The notes under the pieces were generated by a model, which was not told where the DNA came from, ran no database searches, and saw only the letters and a list, made by a program, of their open reading frames with translations. From Verrucomicrobiota bacterium (lineage in GTDB: Bacteria; Verrucomicrobiota; Verrucomicrobiia; Limisphaerales; JAEYXS01), in NCBI GenBank assembly GCA_023431185.1, contig JAEYXS010000110.1, positions 1 to 64,000 of the forward strand: a stretch of 64,000 nt of DNA, in the 5' to 3' direction. Below are positions 24,947 through 33,876 of this stretch, one piece after another (the stretch's first letter is position 1; each line of letters starts with the position of its first letter). A program made the position numbers and the translations under genes.

Positions 24947-26263
24947 ATGCGGCAAGTGAATTTGGGCCTCATCGGTGGTGGCACGGTTGGCGGCGGCGTT
25001 CTGAAGGCGCTGGAGCGCAATGGCGCGCTCATGGCGTCCCGGCTCGGCGTCGAGTTTCGCATCGCCCGCGTGGCGGTCCGCGACCTGAAGAAGAAGCGTC
25101 CGGTGGCGTTGAGCCGCAAGGTGCTCACCACCTCGTGGGAAGAGGTCGTCAATGATCCGGCGGTGGAAGTCGTGGTGGAGCTGATGGGCGGCACGACGAC
25201 GGCACGTCAGGTGGTGCTGGCGGCGTTGCGCCTCGGCAAACCCGTCATCACGGCGAACAAGGCGCTGCTCTCCAAGCATGGCGAGGAATTGTTTGAGGCC
25301 GCTGAAAAGCATGGCGCGAATCTTTACTACGAGGCGAGCGTGGCCGGGGGCATCCCCATTATCAAAGTCTTGCGCGAGGGGTTGATCGGCAATCGCGTGA
25401 CGCGCCTCTACGGCATTCTGAACGGCACGTGCAATTACATCCTCACGCGCATGAAGCGTGAGGGGAAGGATTTCCCGGAGATCCTGGATGACGCGCAGCG
25501 CCTGGGTTACGCGGAAGCGGAGCCTTCGCTGGATGTGGATGGCTACGATGCCTTGCACAAGGCGGGCATTTTGGCGTCGCTGGCGCACGGTTTCTGGGTA
25601 AATCCGGAGGACGCATATCTGGAAGGCATCCGGGGCATCACGCAGCTTGATATCAAATTCGCGGAACAGCTCGGTTACACGATCAAACTGTTGGGCATCG
25701 TGAAGAAGCATGCGAACAATGGCGACAAGTGCGCGCCGATCGAGTTGTCCGTGTGCCCCACGCTGGTGCCGAACTCGCATGTGCTCGCAAGTGTGAATGA
25801 TGTTTTCAACGCCGTGCTGGTGCGCGGCGATGTGGTGGGTGACACGCTCTATTACGGTCGCGGTGCGGGTCAGGACGCGACGGCAAGTGCGGTGCTCAGT
25901 GATTTGGCGGATGCGGCGCTGGACTTGAAGTGTGACAGCAAGAATCGAATCCCGCCGTTCGTGCCGCATGAGCGCGAGGGCGCGGTGATCGCGCCGGGCA
26001 AGATGGTGTCACCGTATTACGTGCGGTTGAGCGTGGTGGACAAACCGGGGACGCTGGCGAAGATCGCCGCGATCCTCGGCAAGGCGAACATCGGCATCTC
26101 GTCCGTCATCCAGCCGGAAGGCCACGAGGGCGAGAGTGTGCCGCTGATCTTGATGATCCATGATGCGCCGCTGGCCGCGATGGAGAAGGCGCTGACCCGG
26201 ATCACGAAACTGGGTGTCATCAAGGGCAAGCCGGTGATGTTCCGGGTGGAGAATTTTGAGTAG
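24947..26263 (+). CDS. hom: Homoserine dehydrogenase
   Basis: NAD(P)H-dependent enzyme that reduces aspartate semialdehyde to homoserine in threonine/methionine synthesis. The 438-residue protein has the Rossmann motif GLIGGGTVGGGV at the N-terminus, the catalytic-domain motif DVDGYDALHKAGILA near residue 205 and a C-terminal ACT domain (about 350-430, YYVRLSVVDKPGTLAKIAAI) for feedback control. The start is uncertain: ATG 24881 has a strong AGGAGG upstream (24867-24877) and would add 22 residues of no similarity, while ATG 24947 fits the family. thrC follows after 48 bases. Confidence 0.93.
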   Translation: MRQVNLGLIGGGTVGGGVLKALERNGALMASRLGVEFRIARVAVRDLKKKRPVALSRKVLTTSWEEVVNDPAVEVVVELMGGTTTARQVVLAALRLGKPVITANKALLSKHGEELFEAAEKHGANLYYEASVAGGIPIIKVLREGLIGNRVTRLYGILNGTCNYILTRMKREGKDFPEILDDAQRLGYAEAEPSLDVDGYDALHKAGILASLAHGFWVNPEDAYLEGIRGITQLDIKFAEQLGYTIKLLGIVKKHANNGDKCAPIELSVCPTLVPNSHVLASVNDVFNAVLVRGDVVGDTLYYGRGAGQDATASAVLSDLADAALDLKCDSKNRIPPFVPHEREGAVIAPGKMVSPYYVRLSVVDKPGTLAKIAAILGKANIGISSVIQPEGHEGESVPLILMIHDAPLAAMEKALTRITKLGVIKGKPVMFRVENFE

Positions 26264-26311
26264 AGTGCATTAGTGACGCTGAGGCGGCGCTAGGCTAGAA
26301 AGTATTTAGTT

Positions 26312-27382
26312 ATGAGTTCGAGCAATATGTGGACGGGCATCATCGATCAGTACCGGCGTTATCTGCCGGTGACTGAGACGACGCCCGTGGTCTCCTTGTG
26401 CGAGGGCAATACGCCGCTCGTGCGGGTGGATAATTTCGTGAAGGCGATCGGCGGCGAGTTCGAACTCTACCTGAAATACGAGGGCCTGAACCCGACTTGC
26501 TCCTTCAAAGACCGCGGCATGACCATGGCCGTGACGAAGGCGAAGGAGAAGGGTGCGCAAGTCGTCATATGCGCCAGCACGGGTAACACTTCGGCGAGCG
26601 CCGCTGCTTACGCCGCACGTGCCGGATTGAAGTGCGTGGTGCTGTTACCGAATGGCAAGATCGCCCTCGGCAAACTTGCGCAGGCATTGATGTATGGGGC
26701 CACGACGATCTCCATCGAAGGCAATTTTGACGAAGCGCTCCGCATTGTCCGTGAATTGGGCGAGACGGGCAAAGTCGAAGTGGTGAACAGCGTGAACCCG
26801 GTGCGGATCGAGGGCCAGAAGACGGCGGCCTTCGAGATCTGTGATCAACTTGGTCGTGCGCCAGATTTCCATTACTTGCCGGTGGGCAATGCCGGCAATA
26901 TCACGGCGTATTGGAAGGGTTTCAAAGAATATTACTCGGTGCAGATGGCGGATCGTCTGCCGAAGATGTGCGGCTGGCAGGCGGCGGGTGCGGCACCGAT
27001 CGTGGATGGACATCCCATCGAGAACCCGAGCACGGTGGCCACGGCCATTCGCATCGGTAATCCCGCGAGCTGGCAGGGGGCGCTCGCGGCAGCAAAAGAT
27101 TCGCAAGGCTTCATCGACAAGGTGACGGATGAGGAGATTTTGGCGGCGTACAAGCTCATCGCTCGGACGGACGGCATCTTCGTGGAGCCGGCTTGCGCGG
27201 CCCCCTTGGCTGGTTTGATTCGCAGTGTGAAGGCAGGGAAGGTTCCGACGGGCAGCGTCATCACGGCCACGATGACAGGGCACGGCCTGAAAGATCCGGA
27301 TAACGCCATCAAGACGGCGGGCTTCGAGGCGACAATCGTGCCGCCGACGAAGGAAGCGGTGATGCGCGTGATTGGGCTGTAA
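26312..27382 (+). CDS. thrC: Threonine synthase
   Basis: PLP enzyme that converts O-phosphohomoserine to threonine. The 356-residue protein is of the short class: LKYEGLNPTCSFKDRGMT contains the PLP-binding Lys near residue 69, followed by CASTGNTSASAAAYAARAG and the phosphate-binding glycine loop HYLPVGNAGNITAYWKG. It forms an evident threonine operon with hom. No homoserine kinase gene is adjacent. Confidence 0.95.
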   Translation: MSSSNMWTGIIDQYRRYLPVTETTPVVSLCEGNTPLVRVDNFVKAIGGEFELYLKYEGLNPTCSFKDRGMTMAVTKAKEKGAQVVICASTGNTSASAAAYAARAGLKCVVLLPNGKIALGKLAQALMYGATTISIEGNFDEALRIVRELGETGKVEVVNSVNPVRIEGQKTAAFEICDQLGRAPDFHYLPVGNAGNITAYWKGFKEYYSVQMADRLPKMCGWQAAGAAPIVDGHPIENPSTVATAIRIGNPASWQGALAAAKDSQGFIDKVTDEEILAAYKLIARTDGIFVEPACAAPLAGLIRSVKAGKVPTGSVITATMTGHGLKDPDNAIKTAGFEATIVPPTKEAVMRVIGL

Positions 27383-27398
27383 GTCCGTTTCGCCGTGC

Positions 27399-30300
27399 CT
27401 ACGGTATGATACTGGCTCTCACCCGGTAGTACTTTTGCACGCCCGTTTTGTTCACGGTGAAGGTATGGACATTGCCATCACCGTTAAAATTATCCTCGGT
27501 GACCCACACGGGCGATGACAGCGTTATCGTCGATTCCAGCTCATAGTGGATGCCAACGGTCGTTGCCATCGTGAACGAGACATTCCCCGTCACCAGCACC
27601 GGCTGGCTCAGTTGCGGAGCCACCAACGAGGGCAGGGGCGCATCTAGGGAGAGCAGCGCCAACCGGTTGATGGTGACGTTGCCGATCGCGGTAAAATTGC
27701 CGCCAATCCATAGTCTTCCATCAGCCGCGAAGGAGGCCGAAGTGACGATGGCATTCGGATCCCAATCCTTGCCACCAGCGAAGACTTGATCCGGCGTGCC
27801 GTCCAGATTGATGCGGAGCAGTTGTTTCCGCTGGTTGCCCGTGATGACCGTCGTAGTGAAATTACCCACCGCGATCACGCGACCATCCGACATGGGGACG
27901 ATTTCCCGCACCGTGCCGCCGGCGGTGATATTCGTCAGCCCCCAAGTGGCGTCCAGCACTCCGTTCGCGTCGAACCGGGCGAGAACCGGCTTGATCGGCG
28001 AACTACCGCCCACGTTGCCAAAATCGCCACCCGCGATGATGTAGCCGTTCACGATCGCCAGCGAACGCACCGTTCCGTTGATAAACGGCGGGTTGAAGGA
28101 CGTGTCCAGCGTGCCAGTGTTGTTCAGCCGCGCGAGATTGGTGATGGCCGTGCCATCGATGTTCGTGAAGGTGCCGCCGATGAGGATTTTGCCGTTCTCC
28201 TGGATCAAGATGGTGTTGATATCCACGATGCCATTGGTATTCGCGATGACCGGCCGGAAACCGCTTTCAAAAGTGCCGGTGGCACTCAGCTTGGCGAAAC
28301 CTTTCTGCGTATTGCCGCGCACGGTGTTGAAGCGTCCGCCGATGTAAACACTGCCGTCCGTCGCCGTCGCGGCACAATGGATGGACTGGTCGTATGCAGA
28401 CGTGCTGGCATCAGTGTAACGACCGCCTGTGAAGGTCGTATCGATGGTGCCATCACTGTGAAAACGGATGATGTTGGCATAGCTAAGCGAGGGAAAAGCA
28501 TTGGCGAACACACTGCCGACCACCAGCAGCTTGCCATCAGGAAAGCGGTAGAAGTTGCTCACCCCACCACTGATGTAACCGGTGTTCAAACTGTTCGTCA
28601 GGCGGAAGCTGGTCGGATTGCCGTCCAACTGGAATTGCAGCAAAGGCCCGGTCACCACGCTGTTGAAGGTGGAAAAAGCTCCCCCAGCCAGCACGGAACC
28701 ATCCGGCAAGGCAATCACTTTGGAAATGGTCGCGCCGAAAGTTCTGCCGAGCAGGGTGAAGCTGGAATCAACCGTGCCTGGTGAAAGATAGACTTCAGCC
28801 GAGACCACCGCGCTCGTCGTCATGCCGAACTGGTTCGAGACCACGGCGTAAAGACTGTTCGTGTTCGGCACGGTGCGCGTCAGGCTGTAAGCATAGTAAT
28901 TACTGCCCGCTCCGTAAGTCGTGGTACGGGCCGGGTTCAGTGTGTTGTTCGTATACCAAAAGACCGCCACGGCAGCGCTGGAGGTGAAGCCGAGGTTAAC
29001 CGAACCACCACTGGTCAGACGCGTGGTGTTGGTGCGGATGCTGATGGGCTGAATCGCGATGTAGGGCATCTCCGCCATCTGCACCGATACCGTGACCACC
29101 TTGCTGGTCCCCGAGCCGAACTGGTTGCTCGCCACCACGTAGTAGGCACCGGCATCAATCCCCTGCACAGAAGGCACATCGAGGATCTTCACGAAGCCGT
29201 TGCCGTTCGTCGGGTAATCATAATTCACTGCCGTATGGCTGGGGATGAGGGCGTCGTTGCGATACCAGTAGAACGCCAGCGGTGGCACGCCATAAGCCGA
29301 GGCCGCAATGGTCAGGCGCGTATTCTGGACCGTATTGATGGCCGTGCCGATGGTCCGGATCTCATTCGGATACTCAAAAAAAACATTCGGTGCCGTGCTC
29401 AGAAAGCTTTGCACGTTCACTACTGCACTCGTGACCGAACCGGCGCCGTTTTGCATCACCGCGTAATAGTTGTCCGCGACGGCTGATGGGTTGGAAATCC
29501 CTTCATACAGAGGGGTTTCGGTGCTCGTGAGGTAGCTGCCGTTTTTATACCACAGGACGGCGGTGGCCGGCGTGCCGGAAAGCACCAGGCTCAGGCTGAA
29601 CGGGCTGTTCGTCACGACATACTGGTCCTTCAAATTCTCCACGATGACCGGGAGTGTCGCCACCTGGATCTGGGCTACCACGCTGGTCACGGAACCGAAG
29701 TTGTTCGTGACCACCACGGAGTAACCACCGGCATCCACACCTTGAAAATCATTGATATAGAGCGCCGGGCTGGCCGGGCTCACAGGTGAACTGCCTTCGG
29801 CGAGGGTGGCGTATTTGGCACCGTTCACCAACGGCACACCATCCTTCTGCCAGAACCAGCCGAGGGGTGGCGTGCCCGTGACGCTGGCAGTGATGACCGG
29901 AGTCTGGGTGAGCGCCCAATAGGTGCTGCTGGGTTGCACGGTGAAGTTTGGCGATTCACCAGCCCCGACCGTCAGCACCGTGTTGGTCGTGGCCGTTCCG
30001 GTAGCGTTGCTGACGACCACGCTGTAAGTGCCCGTGTTGCCGGGTTGCAAGTTGATGAGCGGATAATTGGGCAGAGTTGCTCCGTCGATGGGCGTGCCGT
30101 CCTTGGACCATTGAAAGGTGATCGGAAGGTCGCCCAGTGCAGTCACACTTAGCGTCGTGTCCGTATTGATGATCTTGGCTCCGCCACCGCTGATGGAACT
30201 GATCACCGGAGCCATGGCAAGCGGGGCTTCCCCATCTGTGATGCGCACCAGGCCGGTCTGATTCCCGCCATCTTCTTCCGGGATGCGGTCTTCGCGGTGC

Positions 30301-30683
30301 AGGTCATAGTAGGACGGGATGCTGACCCCGTTGGCCGGAAAGAAAACGAATACCTCTGTGATCGCATCGCCAAACCAGCCGGTGAAATCGATGTAGAGCA
30401 CGAACTCGTTCTTGAACGCCGCCCATGTGCCTGACCGGGCGGTGACACCCGCAGCCGCTGGAACCGAATAAGTCCCGTTCCCATGCAAAATCACCCGGTA
30501 GCTACCCGTGGATTCGTAAGCCGCGTTCCCGCTTTTTTGCATGATCTGCAACCAGAGAGTTTTTCCCGCCAGTTGGGACGGCAGCAGATTCTGACTGGCA
30601 TACTCCGCCGCTTGGGCAGTGAAGATGGATGCCAGCAATAATAAGGCAACGAACAGACGATGAACGGGAGGCAACAGTTTCAT
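27399..30683 (-). CDS. Large secreted protein with Ig-like domains and delta-60 repeats
   Basis: The 1094-residue protein has a signal peptide (about 1-25), a ligand-binding-like N-terminal part, then about five immunoglobulin-like domains (about 165-640; repeated pattern W-x-KDG or WY-x-N, then DAGYSVVVTN-like strands). A block of delta-60 repeats follows (about 650-1000; for example VLARFDANGVLDATW, KQLLRINLDGTPDQVF), and then a short C-terminal domain. Delta-60 repeats resemble short beta-propeller blades. Surface location and binding or adhesion are likely, but no ligand is indicated. It is convergent with thrC, 16 bases away. Confidence 0.87.
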   Translation of the reverse strand: MKLLPPVHRLFVALLLLASIFTAQAAEYASQNLLPSQLAGKTLWLQIMQKSGNAAYESTGSYRVILHGNGTYSVPAAAGVTARSGTWAAFKNEFVLYIDFTGWFGDAITEVFVFFPANGVSIPSYYDLHREDRIPEEDGGNQTGLVRITDGEAPLAMAPVISSISGGGAKIINTDTTLSVTALGDLPITFQWSKDGTPIDGATLPNYPLINLQPGNTGTYSVVVSNATGTATTNTVLTVGAGESPNFTVQPSSTYWALTQTPVITASVTGTPPLGWFWQKDGVPLVNGAKYATLAEGSSPVSPASPALYINDFQGVDAGGYSVVVTNNFGSVTSVVAQIQVATLPVIVENLKDQYVVTNSPFSLSLVLSGTPATAVLWYKNGSYLTSTETPLYEGISNPSAVADNYYAVMQNGAGSVTSAVVNVQSFLSTAPNVFFEYPNEIRTIGTAINTVQNTRLTIAASAYGVPPLAFYWYRNDALIPSHTAVNYDYPTNGNGFVKILDVPSVQGIDAGAYYVVASNQFGSGTSKVVTVSVQMAEMPYIAIQPISIRTNTTRLTSGGSVNLGFTSSAAVAVFWYTNNTLNPARTTTYGAGSNYYAYSLTRTVPNTNSLYAVVSNQFGMTTSAVVSAEVYLSPGTVDSSFTLLGRTFGATISKVIALPDGSVLAGGAFSTFNSVVTGPLLQFQLDGNPTSFRLTNSLNTGYISGGVSNFYRFPDGKLLVVGSVFANAFPSLSYANIIRFHSDGTIDTTFTGGRYTDASTSAYDQSIHCAATATDGSVYIGGRFNTVRGNTQKGFAKLSATGTFESGFRPVIANTNGIVDINTILIQENGKILIGGTFTNIDGTAITNLARLNNTGTLDTSFNPPFINGTVRSLAIVNGYIIAGGDFGNVGGSSPIKPVLARFDANGVLDATWGLTNITAGGTVREIVPMSDGRVIAVGNFTTTVITGNQRKQLLRINLDGTPDQVFAGGKDWDPNAIVTSASFAADGRLWIGGNFTAIGNVTINRLALLSLDAPLPSLVAPQLSQPVLVTGNVSFTMATTVGIHYELESTITLSSPVWVTEDNFNGDGNVHTFTVNKTGVQKYYRVRASIIP

Positions 30684-30820
30684 GACAGGTACGACTGGGG
30701 TTTACTCGGAAAAAACGGAGTAGAAGCCGAAAGATTATCGCCTGCCTGAAACAGACTTCAGGGAATAAGATAAGGCGCGTTCATGGCGGTGCTTAGAAAG
30801 ATGCATAATCTTGTGCTTAA

Positions 30821-30836
30821 CTTGTTTAAAAACAAG
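30821..30836. other. AT-rich hairpin in the gap between RNase III and the Ig-like protein
   Basis: CTTGTTT-aa-AAACAAG is a perfect 7-bp stem inside a longer inverted region (GTGCTT and AAGCAC outside it). The 290-base gap 30684-30973 is markedly richer in A and T than its neighbours and probably carries the promoter of the minus-strand Ig-like gene, though no box pair was assigned. A 61-codon plus-strand frame (30783-30968) is not convincing. Confidence 0.35.
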
Positions 30837-30973
30837 CACTTACAAGAAAGCAAAAATCACGCCTGTGTCAAATTTGAGGACGGAAAATGTCCCGAAAACA
30901 CTTCCCTTAAATTGCCTTGGGAAATCAAAAAAAGAGAAATCTGCAGCCGCAGGGGAGAGGGCAAATAATGAAC

Positions 30974-31660
30974 TCACCGCTTACGTAGCGCATCCAGTGC
31001 GGCAGCTGCAGCGGCCACTTCCGCGGCCTTTTTGCTTTTGCCCGTTCCTCGGGCCAGTTCGCGGCCAGTGTGCCAGACGGCGCATTCGAATTCGCGGTCA
31101 TGGTCTGGGCCGGTCGCGGAGATCACTTCATAGCGGGGCGCTTCCGGGGAGCTGGCTTGCAGGAGTTCCTGGAGTGCGCCCTTGGGATTCTCCACCTTGG
31201 GCAGTTCATTCATGTTCTCCAACTGCGGCCGGAACTGCTTCACGATGGTGGAGAAGGCGCAGTCCTGACCGCCATCCAGAAAAACGGCACCGATGACGGC
31301 TTCGAAGGCATCCGCGAGAATGGAAGGACGGCTGCGGCCACCGTTCGTCTCCTCACCCCGGCTCATGATGAGATACTCGCCCAGGTTGAGATGGAGGGCG
31401 CGTTCGGCGAGGGAGGTCTGGTTCACCAACCGGGCGCGGCCTTTGGTGAGCGAGCCTTCGTCGGCATCCGTGAACCGGTCATATAATTCACGGGTGAGAC
31501 AAAGCTGGAGCACGGCATCGCCGAGGAATTCCAAACGCTGGTTATTCTCCATCTCCCCGGCCTCATGCGTCATGGAAGGGTGCGTCAGCGCGAGGCGTAA
31601 CAGCTCCGGCTGGCGGAACCGGTAGCCAAGGGCAGCTTCCAGTTGTTCATAAGGTTCCAA
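30974..31660 (-). CDS. rnc: Ribonuclease III
   Basis: Double-strand-specific endoribonuclease that processes rRNA precursors and structured mRNAs. The 228-residue protein has the catalytic signature NQRLEFLGDAVL near residue 40, the second acidic cluster DAFEAVIGAVFLDGG near residue 117 and a C-terminal dsRNA-binding domain (about 160-228) ending GKSKKAAEVAAAAAALDAL. Length and order are standard. The next gene upstream, at 31769, is on the same strand 108 bases away. Confidence 0.95.
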   Translation of the reverse strand: MEPYEQLEAALGYRFRQPELLRLALTHPSMTHEAGEMENNQRLEFLGDAVLQLCLTRELYDRFTDADEGSLTKGRARLVNQTSLAERALHLNLGEYLIMSRGEETNGGRSRPSILADAFEAVIGAVFLDGGQDCAFSTIVKQFRPQLENMNELPKVENPKGALQELLQASSPEAPRYEVISATGPDHDREFECAVWHTGRELARGTGKSKKAAEVAAAAAALDALRKR

Positions 31661-31768
31661 ACGATTGAAACTCAGCAGACCACAAGTGCAATCAGGCTGC
31701 TCACTTTATCTTGCTGTCCCACAACAGTGGCTTGGCCTATGGAAAAGTGTAATCCCGTAAGCTACGGA

Positions 31769-32443
31769 TTATGGCGCAGGCGCAGTCTCCGGGCGATCAT
31801 CCGTGGAAGTCTCGGCAGAAACGGTTTCGGTTGGTGCCACAGCTTGCTCAGACACTACAACCTCATCAGGTGCCGCTTCACCCTCCACGACCGCACCTTC
31901 TGCCGGTTGGGCAGGCTTGACCGGCTCGGAACCTGGCAGTCCATGCTCCAACAGATTTGCCACGTCATGCTGCACCTGTTGCAACTGGTCCAATTGCAGG
32001 TCGGGATCGGGGATCGTGAAGATGTCGCCGGTCTTTGGCTGTTCGTAAACGAACACGCGTTTACCCTCCTGCCGATGCTGGCTTTGGATCTTCAGCAGAC
32101 GTTTGCGCTCCAGCATCACGGCCAAGATGTAGCTCGCGGCCATGTACTTCGGGTCGTTCAGTTCCAGCAGCTTGCGCAGCAGAGATTCAGCGGTGTCTTT
32201 TTGGATAGCCTCGGGCGCATGCGCGGGCGGTGCGTGGTAAACACCTTGCCATTGGGAGATGAACCCTTTGCGGTCCTTGGCCCCGGCGGCGAACTGCTCC
32301 TGCCAGCACTTGTCGCAGACGTCCATCCGCTGATACTCGTGCTTCTCATCGCACAAGACCGTGCGATAGGACTGTTTGTCAGCGAACTTTTGCTGACAAG
32401 CCTGACAATGATGCGCCCGTGACTGTATGTTCCAATCAATCAT
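31769..32443 (-). CDS. Zinc-finger-like protein of unknown function
   Basis: The 224-residue protein has two Cys pairs in its first 55 residues, CQACQQKF and CDKCWQEQF, with an additional Cys between them, as in a treble-clef or zinc-ribbon module. A helical region follows (SLLRKLLELNDPKYMAASYILAVMLERKRLL) and then a long Pro/Glu/Ala/Val-rich tail (about 165-224). The conserved core resembles uncharacterised PVC proteins. ATG 32443 is preferred over 32464. Function unknown; its position upstream of rnc could hint at RNA metabolism, but that is only inference. Confidence 0.68.
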   Translation of the reverse strand: MIDWNIQSRAHHCQACQQKFADKQSYRTVLCDEKHEYQRMDVCDKCWQEQFAAGAKDRKGFISQWQGVYHAPPAHAPEAIQKDTAESLLRKLLELNDPKYMAASYILAVMLERKRLLKIQSQHRQEGKRVFVYEQPKTGDIFTIPDPDLQLDQLQQVQHDVANLLEHGLPGSEPVKPAQPAEGAVVEGEAAPDEVVVSEQAVAPTETVSAETSTDDRPETAPAP

Positions 32444-32524
32444 GGAAAATGGTTGTTTAACCAACTGCTCCGCTTAGGATGCCTGCCTATTATCGCCTGA
32501 GACAAAACGACTTCAATCCATTTC

Positions 32525-33622
32525 ATGAACGCGGAACTTGAGATCAAGCTAGCCCAAGTACGGGCCGTAATCAAAGCACAGAAGGCTGCGGGCGCGCTTT
32601 TCGGCCTGCAACCCAACTTTTCCTGGCTCGCCTGCGGGGGGGAGGCCCATATCCCGCTGAATACCGACAAGTCCTTCGGCCAACTGCTCATCACGCCCAA
32701 GGGCCTCTACGTTTTCGCCACGCGCATCGAGATGCCGCGTCTGTTGAACGAGGCGCTCAAGGGCCTCGGCGCGAAGCCGCTGGTGTCTGAATGGTTCGAT
32801 GGCGTGGGTGCGTTGGAGACTCTCAAATCTGTGGTGGATCCGAAGAAGGTGCTTTCCGACAATGGCGAATGGGGCACGCAAGCCCGGCCGGAACTCTTCG
32901 CCCCGCTGCATTACTCCCTGCAACCGGTGGAAGTGAAGCGTTATCTCGCGCTGGGCAAAGCGACGGAAGCCGCGATGAACGAGGTGTGCAAGGCCATCAA
33001 ACCGGGCCAGACAGAATTCAGCCTCGCCGGGCAATTGGCCGATGCCGCGTGGCAGCGTAACCTCACGCCCGTTGTGTTGCTCGTCGCTACGGATGAGCGC
33101 GTGAAGAATTTCCGTCATCCGCTGCCGACGAAAAAGAAGCTCAAGAAGTATGCGATGCTGGTGCTCTGCGCCCGTCAGCACGGCCTCATCGTGGCCATGA
33201 CGCGGCTCGTGCATTTCGGTAAGCTGAGCGCAGATTTGCAGAAGCGGCATCAGGCCGTCTGCGTGGTGGACACCGCCATGCATCAGAGCACGCGCATCGG
33301 CACACCTGTGCGGGAAGTGTTCCGTCGCGGCACCGCGGCCTATGCGGAGCAGGGATTCCCGGACGAGTGGCACTTGCATCATCAGGGCGGACCATGCGGC
33401 TATCAGGGCCGTGACTATCTTGGTTCGCCGACCGCACAAGGCGTGGTGCTGGAGAACCAGCCGTACGCGTGGAATCCCTCCATCACGGGCACAAAGAGCG
33501 AGGACACCATTCTCGCCACCGCCAAGGGCCCGATCGTGGTCACCGAATCGCACGACTGGCCGATGATTGCCGTGGAGTGGGATGGGAAGATCGTGAAGCG
33601 GCCGGATATTTTGGTGCGGTAA
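32525..33622 (+). CDS. M24 (Xaa-Pro peptidase-like) family protein, metal ligands partly degenerate
   Basis: The 365-residue protein has the creatinase/prolidase N-terminal domain (about 1-135) and a pita-bread M24 domain (about 140-365). The HHQGGPCGY segment corresponds to the usual HxxGHxxG histidine motif and LENQPYAWNPSITG to a Glu-containing metal-ligand strand. The stretch HGLIVAMTRLVHFG aligns where active enzymes carry the first Asp ligand (DxTRT), and that Asp is not present. It may be a pseudopeptidase or use another metal arrangement. A MITE-like element starts 3 bases after the stop. Confidence 0.8.
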   Translation: MNAELEIKLAQVRAVIKAQKAAGALFGLQPNFSWLACGGEAHIPLNTDKSFGQLLITPKGLYVFATRIEMPRLLNEALKGLGAKPLVSEWFDGVGALETLKSVVDPKKVLSDNGEWGTQARPELFAPLHYSLQPVEVKRYLALGKATEAAMNEVCKAIKPGQTEFSLAGQLADAAWQRNLTPVVLLVATDERVKNFRHPLPTKKKLKKYAMLVLCARQHGLIVAMTRLVHFGKLSADLQKRHQAVCVVDTAMHQSTRIGTPVREVFRRGTAAYAEQGFPDEWHLHHQGGPCGYQGRDYLGSPTAQGVVLENQPYAWNPSITGTKSEDTILATAKGPIVVTESHDWPMIAVEWDGKIVKRPDILVR

Positions 33623-33624
33623 GA

Positions 33625-33811
33625 GGTACGGCCCGCTGTCATCAGCGGACCGCCGCCGGAGCTGAAAGTATTCGTGTGATTTACGATTTGATGATGTCAA
33701 ATCGCGGCCGTTTCTATTTGGAAAATTCTTGGACAGTAGTCGTCACTAATTTCTTGGTTTGAGAGAGTCGTTGGCTTCGGCGGCGGCGCGGTGAGGACAC
33801 CGCGCCCTACC
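33625..33811. repeat. MITE-like palindromic element, copy 3
   Basis: This 187-bp element has the same layout as 7292-7471. The left end reads GGTACGGCCCGCTG, folding as CCGCTG-tcat-CAGCGG (33633-33648). The right end, read on the minus strand, starts GGTAGGGCGCGGTG and folds as CGCGGTG-agga-CACCGCG (33787-33804 on the plus strand). The interior shares scattered blocks with copy 2 (GTTTCTATTTGGAAA against GTTTCTTTTTTAGAAA, GTCACTAA against ATCACTGC). It begins 3 bases after the M24 stop. The remaining 65 bases before the next gene hold nothing recognisable. Confidence 0.8.
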
Positions 33812-33876
33812 TACGCAAGGCCTGTTCGCTCCGCTGGCTTGCTCCTCAGCATGCCTTGCCCTAGGCTGCGCATGAC

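Noticed and set aside
30783..30968. A 61-codon frame in the AT-rich gap upstream of the Ig-like gene
   Set aside because: No ribosome binding site, no similarity, and the region more likely holds a promoter.
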